A DNA stretch of 64,000 bases from Ginsengibacter hankyongi (GCF_008710285.1 NZ_VYQF01000011.1:62001-126000); one strand, 5' to 3'. Counted from the stretch's first letter, positions 47,101-56,667 are shown. Numbers and translations: made by a program. Notes: a model not told the origin generated them from the letters alone.

Positions 47101-47559
47101 GCGAAGGCATCGATGGATGAATTATTTAATAAAGAAATGATGACCGGTGCTACCGTTTTAAAATGCAGTGAAGCGAGAAGCGGTTATTTTGAAAATAACG
47201 GTAAAGGTCAATTTACTTTTCATCCTTTTCCTTTGATGGCACAAGAAGCGCCTGTTAACGCTATTGTTTGCGATGATGTAAATGCAGATGGAATGACAGA
47301 TGTTATAATTGCAGGAAACGAATACCAGGGTAATGTGATGCCGGGACGTTATGATGCCTCCTATGGTTTGCTTCTAACGGGAATGGGCAAAGGACAATTT
47401 AAAGTGGTACCTCCGGCAAGCAGTGGCTTAATAATCGATGGCGACGTAAAAGATCTTAAAATAATTACCGTTGGAAAACGAAAGATATTATTATCAGCAG
47501 TGAATGATTCGAAAATGAAAGCGTTCAGTATTAATAAAAATAAACACGAAAAATTTTGA
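44176..47559 (+). CDS. Large FG-GAP/VCBS-repeat lipoprotein with UnbV/ASPIC domain (CRTAC1-like)
   Basis: 1127 residues from a GTG start (an in-frame stop lies four codons upstream). The lipoprotein signal ends at Cys17 (LITSCASPKK). I count about 14 calcium-type DxNxDGxxD loops such as DFNNDGLPD, DYNGDGYPD, DMDGDGDMD and DIDHDGDLD, consistent with two seven-bladed propellers. Between the first and second set lies a UnbV/ASPIC domain (about 525-615: YLEIKLNGDTLNKEGIGTVL to ITWPDGKMQL). Such proteins accompany SusC/SusD genes in many Bacteroidota, but their role is not established; surface adhesion or glycan binding is likely. It is the last gene before the second SusC promoter. Confidence 0.85.
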   Translation: MRNLIISFILLSLITSCASPKKRNGLFFSILPSSQTGVDFNNAIVENDSTNMFVNEYTYMGGGVGIGDFNNDGLPDIFFTGSQVNCALYINKGNMHFEDITKSAGVTTSAWCTGVSIVDINNDGWPDIYVSVSGNVPGNKRKNLLYINQHNLTFKEEAAEYGLADSSYSTQAVFFDYDKDGRLDMYLLNHTLNDHRPNDIRDNRIDSDAIAADKLYHNEGISAGMDHPVFKDVSKQAGIIEDGNGLGVTVSDYNGDGYPDIYVANDYIKNDLLWLNNKNGTFSNCISSAIKHQSYSSMGADAADLNNDDKTDIITLDMQPETSERKKMMYSFLNDQRHQLEMDKGYQPEYIHNMLQLNNGTRQMNNRKEPFFSEIGEMAGIAETDWSWSVLIADLDNDGWKDVHITNGLGRDPTNIDFLEYRHQTVMASGIPDNDPAQIKIFMDHLAQLGSVSLNNYLYLNNGGLSFQDISAAVGINQKSISNGAAYVDLDNDGNLDLVTNNINGNAFIIHNEMGAQTDTLKKNSYLEIKLNGDTLNKEGIGTVLYAYSNGVTQMLEQYPVRGYLSTVDSRLHFGFGQHNCDSLKITWPDGKMQLIKHPPLNKILFVSYKNAALENARTDSISDSNFADVTQSLNIDFQHKETTFFDYGFQPLLQQKYSQEGPFLSTGDMNGDGLEDFFIGGAFKQSGNVFLQQKNGTFKSKDLTTGTKYEEDMQSVLFDANGDGYPDLFIAGGSSEFDPTSSFYRPRLYLNDGKGNFKSDSLAFSPIIRTPAKAIAIADMDGDGDMDIFIGGRVTLGTYPFPPRSYLLRNDRGRFTDVTRSVCPELEDIGLINSAQWIDIDGDKKPELIMAVDWAPIRIFKNNGTTLTEITTQTGLQNFPGLWRSFVVTDIDHDGDLDIVAGNIGLNNPYHINQQQPAELIAKDFDGNGTIEDILCYYIKDNSGKYILSSGISRDDWARQMPSIKKKYEQNSSYAKASMDELFNKEMMTGATVLKCSEARSGYFENNGKGQFTFHPFPLMAQEAPVNAIVCDDVNADGMTDVIIAGNEYQGNVMPGRYDASYGLLLTGMGKGQFKVVPPASSGLIIDGDVKDLKIITVGKRKILLSAVNDSKMKAFSINKNKHEKF

Positions 47560-47747
47560 GTGTTTAAGACTTGCCTTATTTTGACGCAATATCTCTTGCG
47601 CAGTTATGCATGTAAACTTTATTTTAGTTTCATTCAACCACTTTCCCCTTAAATAAATTGAAGAAATTAACGGAATGTTGTCCTGCTGGTTCCTTACCAT
47701 GTTCATTAATCGACTGATCTACGAAAATGAGATTTTCAATAAATAAA

Positions 47748-47788
47748 TTGTAACCGGTTGCAATTTTTGAATTTTTTTCTCTACTTTG
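47748..47788 (+). promoter_or_regulatory. susC2 promoter with overlapping LacI-type operator
   Basis: The dyad TTGTAACCGGTTGCAA (47748-47763) is the most symmetrical operator copy, and CTACTTTG (47781-47788) follows with the same 29-bp centre spacing as at susC1. The leader to the susC2 ATG is about 490 nt, longer than at susC1. The remaining parts of the 722-bp gap hold no gene I accept. Confidence 0.65.
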
Positions 47789-47945
47789 CATGAATATTGA
47801 GGTTTGGAACACAAAATTGCTTGATTAAATATTCGGATATCGAGCCTCAGTAACACTTGTAAGTTTCTAGAATCATCAAAATCCTGGATCGAATACAGTA
47901 AGCATGAGTAATGGTTGTCATAATTAAATTGCATTATTTTATCAT
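47748..47945 (+). repeat. Duplicated promoter-leader segment, copy 2
   Basis: Counterpart of the segment at 35517-35715 upstream of susC1. Similarity covers the operator, the -7 element and roughly 150 nt of leader, ending near TTATTTTATCAT. After this, susC2 has about 330 bp of unrelated leader not present at susC1. Confidence 0.7.
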
Positions 47946-48281
47946 GTATATGCATTTCATTAATGCAATCAATTGCATTGTTTATAGTTGGCCCGGTTAT
48001 TACGAGTAAAGTCCGATTGCGTATGAATATCAGAGTATCTAAACATAAGGTATTAGCTAATCCAAGGGAAAAACTGCCTTTAAAAATATTGTGGACACCC
48101 TTCAGAATCATTTCTCCGGTAACGTTTTCCAACTGCATGTGCCTGGTAGCAATCTATCCCCGTGGAAAAATCGGGCACGATCACCTTTGCCGATTAAGAT
48201 TATAGTAAAAAAATCTAAAAACTAATTTCTATTCCATCATTCGTTTACCAATAATGCGCTTAATAAAAAATATTTTAAATC

Positions 48282-51200
48282 ATGATAAAAAAAATCAAAG
48301 CCAAAATTCTCTGCGTTATCCTCATGCAAATGTTTGCAACCTGGGGCTTTGCTCAAACCCTAGTGGTAAAAGGCACCATAGAAGATGATACAGGAGCACC
48401 CGTAGCCGGCGCTTCTGTTGTTGTCAAAGGAAGCAATACTAACGGTACTACCACAGACGCAAATGGTACTTATTCTCTTTCCGTACCCGCGGGAACAACC
48501 ATTGTTGTTAGTGCCGTAAATTTTCTTCCTAAAGAAATAAAAGTTACCTCAGGCGGCACAAGAAATGTTGCCTTAACCCGCTCAGAAAAATCGTTGGGCG
48601 AAGTGGTGGTAATCGGTTACGGTACTCAACGAAAAGAAGCCGTAACGGGTTCTGTTGCCTCAATCAGTGGGGCAGCGCTACGTGAAGTACCGTCGACCAA
48701 TATTACGCAAGCCCTGCAAGGCCGTTTGGCAGGCGTGGAAATTTCACAAACCGATTCGAAGCCGGGTGCTACTATGCAAATTCGGGTTAGGGGTACAAGA
48801 TCACTTACGGCCGACAATAACCCGTTGATAGTACTCGATGGTATCCCTTTTGTCGGTGGGCTCGGTGATATTAACCCCAGCGATATCAAAAGTCTTGATG
48901 TATTGAAAGATGCTTCGGCAACAGCAATTTACGGCTCGCGTGGTGCCAATGGGGTTATTTTAATAACAACCAACAGAGGCCGCAAAGGAGATAAGCCAAG
49001 GGTATCGTACAACGGTCGTGTCGGTGAAGTTACTCTTTTTGCCAAATACCCAATGATGAACGGCCCCGAGTTTTACGCGCTTCGTAAAGCAGCGGGTTTA
49101 TATACAACCCTGGGAGCTGATGAAGACAGCACGGCAAATACTGATTGGCAGAAAATGTTTTTCAAAACCGGTTGGGAGAATAGCCATGATGTGGATGTTT
49201 CCGGCGGAACCCAGGGTGGTAACTATAGCTTCGGGCTGGGATATTATAACAACCAGGGTGTAGTACCTACGCAGGCATATACCCGTTATTCAATGCGGTT
49301 TGCCATTGACCAGGAAGTTGGTAAATATTTCCGCTTTGGCTTAACAACAAATAATAATTATAATCTTACTACAGGCAGCCAGGTAGGCTTGTACAACGTT
49401 TTGAGCATGTCGCCTATCGCTGTTCCCTATAACCCGGATGGCACATTGAAGAGAAGCATACAAATGCCATTAGATAACCAGTTTGTTCAAACAAAAAGTG
49501 TGGTAGACAGTTTAAAAGATCTTTGGCTAAATGAGACCAAGGGCTATGCGACATACAATTCAGCCTACGGTGAAGTGAAAATTCCGGGTGTACAAGGATT
49601 AAAGTATCGTTTTAACCTGGGCCTGGATTTTGTTCAGAATAATAACGGTGCATTTACCGGACCGGGCGTGGGAAGTTCCAATCCAACAACGCCATCAACT
49701 GCTTCGGTTGATCATCAAACTACCTACCACTGGACAATGGAAAACCTGCTTAGTTATGACCGTACTTTTGCAACAAAACATACATTGAATATAGTAGCAT
49801 TGTATTCTGCCGAACAAAACAGGTTTGTGAGGACAAACATGTCGGCGCAAAACGTCCCTTCTGACGCTTTTCAATACTACAATATTGGTCAGTCAAACGC
49901 AACAGATATAACGGTTGATCCAAGGAACCAGGCTTACCAGTTATCTGGTTTAACGTCGGCGATGGGACGTGTAATGTACTCCTATAGTAATAAGTATATG
50001 GTTTCTGCCACCATACGCTCTGATGGTTCTTCCAGGCTGGCGCCTGGACATAAATGGCACACCTATCCTGCAGTTTCTGCCGGATGGAATATTACCAACG
50101 AACCGTTTATGCAAAATATATCTGTTATAACCAGGCTGAAACTTCGGGCCGGATACGGAGAAACCTCCAACCAGGCGGTTGCTCCATACTCAACCCTGGG
50201 CTTGTTATCAACTTCCCCCTATAATTTTGGACCTACAGGATATGCAACGGGGCTATATGTATCCCAACTGCCTAACCCACAATTAGGTTGGGAATATTCT
50301 AAGACATGGAACTTCGGACTGGACTTCGCCTTACTTAAGAATAGGCTGTCTGGTACAGTAGAGTACTATATTACGAATACCAATGATATCCTTTTGGGAG
50401 TATCGCTTCCCCCAACATCCGGAGTGGCCAGCTATACAGGAAATATTGGATCCACTCAAAACAAGGGTATTGAGGTTAGCCTCGACGGAACTATTCTCGA
50501 TAACGTAAATGGATGGACCTGGACAGCAGGGTTTAACGTGTATGCAAACCGGAACAAGATAGTTTCCCTGGCTTCCGGCGAAAAGCAGGATATAGGCAAC
50601 GGATGGTTTGTGGGTCACAATATTAATGCTATTTACGATTATAAAAGAGTAGGACTTTGGCAGGCTAAAGATCAGTATTTAAGCGTCCTGGAACCAGGCG
50701 GAAAAGTCGGTATGATCAAGGTGCAGTATACGGGTGCTTACAATCCGGATGGTTCGCCGACAAGAGCAATTGGGCCCGCTGACCAACAGGTTATGGATGT
50801 AGATCCAAAATATGAAGGAGGCTTCAACACCAATGTATCTTATAAAGGATTTGATTTCAGCATTGTCGGAGTTTATCAGCACGGAGGAATTCTTGTAAGT
50901 TCCATCAATGGCTCAGCAGGCTATCTTAATCTTGAGACCGGCCGTCGTAACAATATCAAGATTGATTATTGGACACCCACCAACACCGGGGCCAAATATC
51001 CGAATCCGGCTGGCGTAATAAGTGGCGACAACCCTAAATATGCCAGTACGCTTAGTTATTTTGATGGTTCCTATATGAAGGTAAGGGCAATCTCACTTGG
51101 CTACAACTTTGCAGAGAACAGCTTGCTGAAAAAATCCCAAATCAGCAACCTGAGGCTTTACTTCACGGTACAAAATCCTTTTGTTATGTTCTCGCCATTC

Positions 51201-51353
51201 ACGAAAGAAATGGGCCTCGACCCGGAACCCAACTCCTATGGCAATCAAAATGCAGCAGTACCATTCTCTTACAATCTAAGAAGGATACTTACAGTAGGTT
51301 ATAATACGCCATCTACCCGAAATTACGTACTCGGCGTTAACTTGACATTTTAA
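48282..51353 (+). CDS. SusC-like TonB-dependent outer-membrane transporter 2
   Basis: 1023 residues with a signal peptide ending near WGFAQ (residue 25). A carboxypeptidase-regulatory-like domain (about 28-100, VKGTIEDDTGAPVAGASVVV) is followed by TonB-box-like EVVVIGYGTQRKEA, the plug (NPLIVLDGIPFVGG, TAIYGSRGANGVILITTNRG) and the barrel ending in YVLGVNLTF. It is clearly diverged from SusC1 in the barrel, so the two probably import different oligosaccharides. Its promoter-leader is a copy of that of susC1. The susD2 gene starts 12 bp downstream. Confidence 0.95.
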   Translation: MIKKIKAKILCVILMQMFATWGFAQTLVVKGTIEDDTGAPVAGASVVVKGSNTNGTTTDANGTYSLSVPAGTTIVVSAVNFLPKEIKVTSGGTRNVALTRSEKSLGEVVVIGYGTQRKEAVTGSVASISGAALREVPSTNITQALQGRLAGVEISQTDSKPGATMQIRVRGTRSLTADNNPLIVLDGIPFVGGLGDINPSDIKSLDVLKDASATAIYGSRGANGVILITTNRGRKGDKPRVSYNGRVGEVTLFAKYPMMNGPEFYALRKAAGLYTTLGADEDSTANTDWQKMFFKTGWENSHDVDVSGGTQGGNYSFGLGYYNNQGVVPTQAYTRYSMRFAIDQEVGKYFRFGLTTNNNYNLTTGSQVGLYNVLSMSPIAVPYNPDGTLKRSIQMPLDNQFVQTKSVVDSLKDLWLNETKGYATYNSAYGEVKIPGVQGLKYRFNLGLDFVQNNNGAFTGPGVGSSNPTTPSTASVDHQTTYHWTMENLLSYDRTFATKHTLNIVALYSAEQNRFVRTNMSAQNVPSDAFQYYNIGQSNATDITVDPRNQAYQLSGLTSAMGRVMYSYSNKYMVSATIRSDGSSRLAPGHKWHTYPAVSAGWNITNEPFMQNISVITRLKLRAGYGETSNQAVAPYSTLGLLSTSPYNFGPTGYATGLYVSQLPNPQLGWEYSKTWNFGLDFALLKNRLSGTVEYYITNTNDILLGVSLPPTSGVASYTGNIGSTQNKGIEVSLDGTILDNVNGWTWTAGFNVYANRNKIVSLASGEKQDIGNGWFVGHNINAIYDYKRVGLWQAKDQYLSVLEPGGKVGMIKVQYTGAYNPDGSPTRAIGPADQQVMDVDPKYEGGFNTNVSYKGFDFSIVGVYQHGGILVSSINGSAGYLNLETGRRNNIKIDYWTPTNTGAKYPNPAGVISGDNPKYASTLSYFDGSYMKVRAISLGYNFAENSLLKKSQISNLRLYFTVQNPFVMFSPFTKEMGLDPEPNSYGNQNAAVPFSYNLRRILTVGYNTPSTRNYVLGVNLTF

Positions 51354-51365
51354 AATAATAATATT

Positions 51366-53318
51366 ATGAAACATATTCAAATAAAAACTCTAATCGCCTC
51401 CGCACTGCTAACAGTAGTCTTTGCGGGATGTTCTAAAATTTTGGACGAGAAGCCGCGAAGCATTTACACGCCGGGATTTTTTCAGACTCAGGCTGGTGTT
51501 TACGACGGATTAACCTCTTTGTACTCTAACCTGAGATACATGTACGGGAATGCCTACTACTATAATTCCTGCGAAACCGGGACAGACGAGGTGACTTATG
51601 CTCAAAGCGCTGACCAAAACTTCAAAGTAATGGACGTTAGCGGTAATGGGGATATTACTTCTACTTCGAGCCGTGCAGACGTGCTGTGGAATAACGTATT
51701 TCACAACATCAACACCGCCAGCGGTATTATTCAAAATGCCAGCGCAGTTGGGCTCCCGGCTTCACTTATCGCTGAGGCCAGGTTTTTCCGTGCATTTGAT
51801 TATTTCCAACTGGTACAAACTTTCGGTGGAGTGCCTTTGGATCTTGGAGCAGGAGAGCTTCAGTTTAATACAAATCCAGTAAGAACGTCCGTGCGCAACA
51901 CGGTTCCGGAAGTTTATACGAAAGGTATTTTTCCTGATTTGGATTCAGCCGTAAATGACTTGCCAGCTGCGGGTCGTGTAACGGGTGGTGCTACCCAAAC
52001 CCTTGCCCGCCTATATTTAGCCAAGGCCTACCTTACCTATGCCTGGTGGTTGCAAAACCCAAACAACATTCCAACATACCCCGCGAGCGACCGTAAGGAC
52101 CCCGGGGGACATGATGCTGCGTATTACTTTCAGCAGGCATATGATGTGGCAACGGCCGCTATTCAGAGTCATGGAGCCTTTGGTTTACAGCCAACTTACT
52201 ATGACCTGCATGTAGGATCGAATGACCGGAATAAAGAGGTATTATTGTACGCAGATCATACACAGCAAAACGAACAGTACAACGGCGCCAGCCTGACTTA
52301 TGGCAGCGGTGGCGGCCAGGATAATTTCGCAGGCTGGATGATGACCTGGAATTATACCGTTATACACAGTGCCAAAGATCCTGCCTGGACAAGTACGGTT
52401 AATTCTGTACAGCGTGCTGCGGAGCAACACCTGGGACGCCCATGGACCCGTATGTGCCCAACAATCGGTGCGATTGAAAATACTTTTTCCGATAAAACTA
52501 ACGATTCACGTTACGATGGCACATTTACCACAGTTTATCGCGGCAACTGGAACTTGGCAGGAACCGGAGTTAGCCAACAAACATTGTATGGCGCAAATGG
52601 ATTGCCGCTGAAGGCGGGAGATGCTGTTTTGACTTTTCTTGACAGCGAACCGGGTACCCCTATTACCTATCCCAGCGGAGCAGGTAAAAGCAATTGCGGT
52701 GGAGGAGAATTGCCCGGAAGATCAGACTTTGTAATATCACCGGAAGGCATAAGTCGTATCACGTATCCGGGTTTATGGAAACTTGGCGAATACCGTACAG
52801 ATAATGCCGGCGGACTCGGACAACCTAATGCTGCAAGTACACGCCCTTTTAACATTGCCTATTTTTCCGAGCTCTACTTTGTTGCGGCCGAAGCTGCCGT
52901 AAAAGGTGCAACTACAACAGCAGGTATGGGTGCCCGGGACCTTGTTAATGTAATTCGTGCACGTGCAGGCATGTGGCGCTTCGACAATAACGGTGATTCA
53001 ACCCGGATAGAAGACCATAGCGCTGATATGATTGCTGCTACGCCCGCTACTATCGATATTAACTATATTCTTGCAGAGCGTTCACGCGAATATTATGGTG
53101 AAGGCCAGCGCTGGTTTGACCTGGTACGCACCCAAACCTGGGCAGACCTTGCCTCAACCTATAGGATTTGCGGACCTAACAACGGAGATCATACACCGAA
53201 GACAATAACGCGGAATATTCAACCTTCTCTTTATCTGCGCCCCATACCGCAAGGTCAGCTCGATGGTATGCAAGCGTCCGATGCAGACAAGGCAGCTTAT
53301 CAGAACCCAGGATACTAA
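51366..53318 (+). CDS. SusD/RagB-like surface glycan-binding lipoprotein 2
   Basis: 650 residues, longer than SusD1. Lipobox Cys22 (VFAGCSKILDEKPRS). The TPR region contains LIAEARFFRAFDYFQLVQTFGGVPL, and the C-terminal RagB domain contains FNIAYFSELYFVAAEAAVKG, VNVIRARAGMW and ILAERSREYYGEGQRWFDLVRT. The partner is SusC2. A rho-independent terminator follows, separating this pair from the GH95 gene. Confidence 0.95.
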   Translation: MKHIQIKTLIASALLTVVFAGCSKILDEKPRSIYTPGFFQTQAGVYDGLTSLYSNLRYMYGNAYYYNSCETGTDEVTYAQSADQNFKVMDVSGNGDITSTSSRADVLWNNVFHNINTASGIIQNASAVGLPASLIAEARFFRAFDYFQLVQTFGGVPLDLGAGELQFNTNPVRTSVRNTVPEVYTKGIFPDLDSAVNDLPAAGRVTGGATQTLARLYLAKAYLTYAWWLQNPNNIPTYPASDRKDPGGHDAAYYFQQAYDVATAAIQSHGAFGLQPTYYDLHVGSNDRNKEVLLYADHTQQNEQYNGASLTYGSGGGQDNFAGWMMTWNYTVIHSAKDPAWTSTVNSVQRAAEQHLGRPWTRMCPTIGAIENTFSDKTNDSRYDGTFTTVYRGNWNLAGTGVSQQTLYGANGLPLKAGDAVLTFLDSEPGTPITYPSGAGKSNCGGGELPGRSDFVISPEGISRITYPGLWKLGEYRTDNAGGLGQPNAASTRPFNIAYFSELYFVAAEAAVKGATTTAGMGARDLVNVIRARAGMWRFDNNGDSTRIEDHSADMIAATPATIDINYILAERSREYYGEGQRWFDLVRTQTWADLASTYRICGPNNGDHTPKTITRNIQPSLYLRPIPQGQLDGMQASDADKAAYQNPGY

Positions 53319-53342
53319 AAATTGTGTGTTTTTGCAATCTTC

Positions 53343-53376
53343 AAAAGGAACGGCATTTTTCGTCGTTCCTTTTTTT
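53343..53376 (+). terminator. Rho-independent terminator after susD2
   Basis: Stem AAAAGGAACG/CGTTCCTTTT with an 11-nt loop, running directly into a T-rich tract (53370-53376). It ends the susC2-susD2 unit 25 bp after the susD2 stop. Confidence 0.8.
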
Positions 53377-53567
53377 AATTGTATCCGGAAGCATGGATTA
53401 CTATAGAACACAAAATATTTGTAACCAACCCCCAGCTGTTGTTCGCCGGTTTTTTTTATAATGAAACAGATGTATTCAAGCAAGGGTGTTTATATCAAAT
53501 AGAGTTAATTTGTTAAACAAAATCAACAAACCGTAAACGATTATCTTAACTTCTAATAATATCTTCA

Positions 53568-56030
53568 ATGAAACAACTCTGTTCAATCTTTTTCCTACTC
53601 TCAACAACTGTTGGTTTTTCCCAAAATAAAAACCTGTTAAAACTATGGTACAATAAGCCGGCCGGTAATACCTGGGAAAATGCATTACCTGTTGGGAACG
53701 GAAAGCTGGGCGCCATGATATATGGAAACGTAGATACTGAAACTGTTCAATTAAATGAAAATACTGTTTGGAGCGGCAGTCCAAACCGCAACGATAATCC
53801 ACTGGCCCTGGATTCATTGGCGGTAATCCGTAAGTTGATTTTTAATGGTAAACAAAAACAAGCCGAAATCCTGGCCAATCGTGTTATTATCAGCAAGAAA
53901 TCGCAGGGGCAGATGTTTGAGCCGGTAGGTAATCTTGTCCTGGCTTTTCCCGGGCAGCAAGATTATTCACATTACTACCGGGAACTCGATTTGGAAAATG
54001 CGGTACAAAAAACGACCTACCAGGTTGGCGACATTTCATATATGCGTGAAGTAATCGCCTCGTTACCTGACAGGTTGATTGTAATACATTTAACGGCCAG
54101 CAAGCCAGCCAGCATTTCTTTTACCGCATCTTTCTCAACCCCGGAGCCAAATGTGAGTATAAAAACAAATACTACCAATGAACTTACCATCGCCGGTACA
54201 ACTATAGATCACGAAGGAGTGAAAGGTATGGTGAAATTTAAAGGCATTGCACGATTTAAGCTGGCTGGGGGATCTCTGGCTAAAACAGATAGTACACTCG
54301 ATATAAAAAACGCCAGTGAAGTAACCATTTATATTTCCATTGCTACCAATTTTAATAACTATCATGATCTTAGTGGTAATGAAAATGAAAGGGCGGCCAG
54401 CTACCTGTACAGGGGATACTCAAAATCTTTTGCCACTATTTTAAAAGCACACATTGCCGCCTATAAGAAGTACTTTGACCGGGTAAAACTTGATCTGGGC
54501 ACAACGGAAGCGTCCACGCTTCCAACAGATGAGCGCCTGGAAAATTTTGATACTGCAAACGATCCGCAGTTTGCTGCCCTTTACTACCAGTTCGGGCGGT
54601 ATTTATTAATTTCCAGTTCGCAACCGGGCGGCCAGCCGGCCACCTTGCAGGGAATATGGAATAATAAATTATATCCGCCATGGGACAGCAAATACACCAT
54701 TAATATAAATGCTGAAATGAACTATTGGCCCGTTGAAAAAACCAACCTGGCCGAGTTAGATCAGCCTTTCATCCAAATGGTAAAAGATATGTCCGTAACC
54801 GGTAAACAAACGGCAAGGGATATGTATGGGGCAAGGGGATGGATGGCTCATCACAACACAGACATCTGGAGGGCAACCGGTGGTGTGGACGGCGCTTTCT
54901 GGGGCATATGGAACAATGGGGGCGGATGGACAATTCAAAATCTTTGGGAACATTATTTATACAATGGCGATAAAAATTACCTCGCGTCGGTTTATCCTGT
55001 CTTAAGAGATGCAGCACTATTTTATGTTGATTTTTTGGTGGAACATCCAAAATATCACTGGCTGGTTTTATGTCCTGATATGTCGCCCGAGAATGCACCG
55101 GCAGCCCACCAGGGCTCCTCCCTCGATGCGGGTGTAACCATGAGCAATCAAATTGTTTTTGATGTGTTTAGCACCGTTATTGATGCTGCGAAAATTTTAA
55201 ATAAAGACAAAACATTTTCCGACAAATTAAAACATATACGCAGCCTTTTACCACCGATGCACATCGGCCAATATGGCCAATTGCAGGAGTGGTTAGATGA
55301 TGTGGATGATCCAAACGATCATCACAGGCACATTTCGCATTTATACGGCCTGTTTCCATCCAATCAAATATCACCTTACCGCACGCCTGAATTATACAGT
55401 GCCGCCAAAAATACCCTTATCCAGCGCGGGGACGTATCAACCGGCTGGAGCATGGCTTGGAAGATAAACTGGTGGGCAAAAATGCTGGACGGTAATCACG
55501 CTTATAAGCTCATTCAAAACCAGCTTAGGCCCGTAGGTACCAGCGCGGAAGGAGGCGGAACCTATAATAACCTTTTTGATGCGCATCCGCCTTTCCAGAT
55601 CGATGGTAATTTTGGTTGCACATCAGGCATTACCGAAATGCTGATGCAAAGTGAAGATGGAATGTTACACCTGCTGCCTGCTATTCCTGATGTATGGCAG
55701 AAATGGGGGAGCGTGAGCGGGCTACTTGCAAGAGGCGGTTTTGAAATAATAAATATGCAATGGAAAGAGGGTAAACTGGTGAAGGCAACAATCAAATCGG
55801 GCTTAGGGGGTAACCTGCGCCTGCGGGTTCCCAACCAGGTGACATTAAGTGGTGGTGCCGGATTAAAGCCTGCCATTGGAGGAAACTCGAATCCATTTTA
55901 TAAAACTGAGGTAACACCGGCGCCCATTATATCGCCGAAAGCAACAATAACACTTCCTGAACTTAAAAAAACTTTCGTCTACGACTTGCCTACCCAACCG
56001 GGAAAGACCTACACAATCGTTTTAAAATAA
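53568..56030 (+). CDS. Secreted GH95 alpha-L-fucosidase/alpha-L-galactosidase
   Basis: 820 residues, signal peptide to about residue 19 (GFSQ). The N-terminal beta-domain opens with [25 protein letters not shown], then an (alpha/alpha)6 barrel. Catalytic candidates are Asn379 and Asn381 ([12 protein letters not shown]), Glu508 ([10 protein letters not shown]) and Asp679 (PFQIDGNFG). Thr377 stands where characterised alpha-L-fucosidases have His (HxNxN), the substitution reported for the alpha-L-galactosidase that acts on complex xylan in Bacteroides ovatus. Thus it may remove L-galactose from corn-type glucuronoarabinoxylan. It follows the susD2 terminator and probably has its own promoter. 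Confidence 0.88.
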   Translation: MKQLCSIFFLLSTTVGFSQNKNLLKLWYNKPAGNTWENALPVGNGKLGAMIYGNVDTETVQLNENTVWSGSPNRNDNPLALDSLAVIRKLIFNGKQKQAEILANRVIISKKSQGQMFEPVGNLVLAFPGQQDYSHYYRELDLENAVQKTTYQVGDISYMREVIASLPDRLIVIHLTASKPASISFTASFSTPEPNVSIKTNTTNELTIAGTTIDHEGVKGMVKFKGIARFKLAGGSLAKTDSTLDIKNASEVTIYISIATNFNNYHDLSGNENERAASYLYRGYSKSFATILKAHIAAYKKYFDRVKLDLGTTEASTLPTDERLENFDTANDPQFAALYYQFGRYLLISSSQPGGQPATLQGIWNNKLYPPWDSKYTININAEMNYWPVEKTNLAELDQPFIQMVKDMSVTGKQTARDMYGARGWMAHHNTDIWRATGGVDGAFWGIWNNGGGWTIQNLWEHYLYNGDKNYLASVYPVLRDAALFYVDFLVEHPKYHWLVLCPDMSPENAPAAHQGSSLDAGVTMSNQIVFDVFSTVIDAAKILNKDKTFSDKLKHIRSLLPPMHIGQYGQLQEWLDDVDDPNDHHRHISHLYGLFPSNQISPYRTPELYSAAKNTLIQRGDVSTGWSMAWKINWWAKMLDGNHAYKLIQNQLRPVGTSAEGGGTYNNLFDAHPPFQIDGNFGCTSGITEMLMQSEDGMLHLLPAIPDVWQKWGSVSGLLARGGFEIINMQWKEGKLVKATIKSGLGGNLRLRVPNQVTLSGGAGLKPAIGGNSNPFYKTEVTPAPIISPKATITLPELKKTFVYDLPTQPGKTYTIVLK

Positions 56031-56175
56031 TGAATTGTAATTCGCGGGGGAAAAGGATTGTAGAACTACACACAGCTTAAATTGTAGCTGTAATAAATGC
56101 CCTCTACGCAGGTTCGGGATAGGATACTCTTTATTCCGATTTCGTGACACATGGATCAGGTGGCAGGACAACATT

Positions 56176-56619
56176 TTACTGTTTGTAAACAATGTAGTCA
56201 GTAACCAAAGGATCAAGTCCGTGTTGCTTAAATTCCGTTGCAATTTGTGCCCTGTGATAGGTGGAATGGTTAATTACGTGAAAAAATATGTCCCTGGCAC
56301 GGTTACTAAATGGTTGTCCTTTGCTGTTTAAGTAATTGATAGTCTCGTTTAAGTCAATCGTGTCAAGTATTTGCAAAGTCTGTTCGTAGTTTGTTTGGTC
56401 AATGTTTTTTAAGTGCTCAATTGCGTGAAGTTCCCAAACACCGAAAGTCGTTTGTTTTGGTTCAATTCTGTTATTCCAGATTTGATGAGCGTTCAAAATA
56501 TGATTAAACAGTTTCACAGCTTTTTCAGACGTCTTATCCGGATTGTCCGTAAAAACGTCAGACAGTTTTTGATTAAAATGATGGCTATATTCAAATAGTT
56601 CTTTAAATAAATCTTTCAT
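56176..56619 (-). CDS. DinB family protein (1)
   Basis: 147 residues, a DinB-like four-helix bundle. The metal-site His residues are visible in FNHILNAHQIWNNRI (about 43-57) and FHVINHSTYHRAQIATEF (about 112-129), where the HxxxHRxQI pattern marks the family. Members are metal-dependent enzymes, often thiol transferases, or stress proteins of unknown reaction. No signal peptide. It opens the accessory island downstream of GH95 and is followed upstream by a dispersed repeat. A second DinB-like gene lies 250 bp away but is only distantly similar. Confidence 0.85.
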   Translation of the reverse strand: MKDLFKELFEYSHHFNQKLSDVFTDNPDKTSEKAVKLFNHILNAHQIWNNRIEPKQTTFGVWELHAIEHLKNIDQTNYEQTLQILDTIDLNETINYLNSKGQPFSNRARDIFFHVINHSTYHRAQIATEFKQHGLDPLVTDYIVYKQ

Positions 56620-56667
56620 TCATCTATGTTTTTGTTTATTTAATCGTTTTCGCTTTACCCCGCGGCT

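Noticed and set aside
47719-48205. Open frames on both strands in the susC2 leader (139 codons leftward, 80 codons rightward)
   Set aside because: They overlap each other, and the leftward one runs through the operator-promoter segment shared with susC1, where the equivalent frame is not open. Composition does not look coding.
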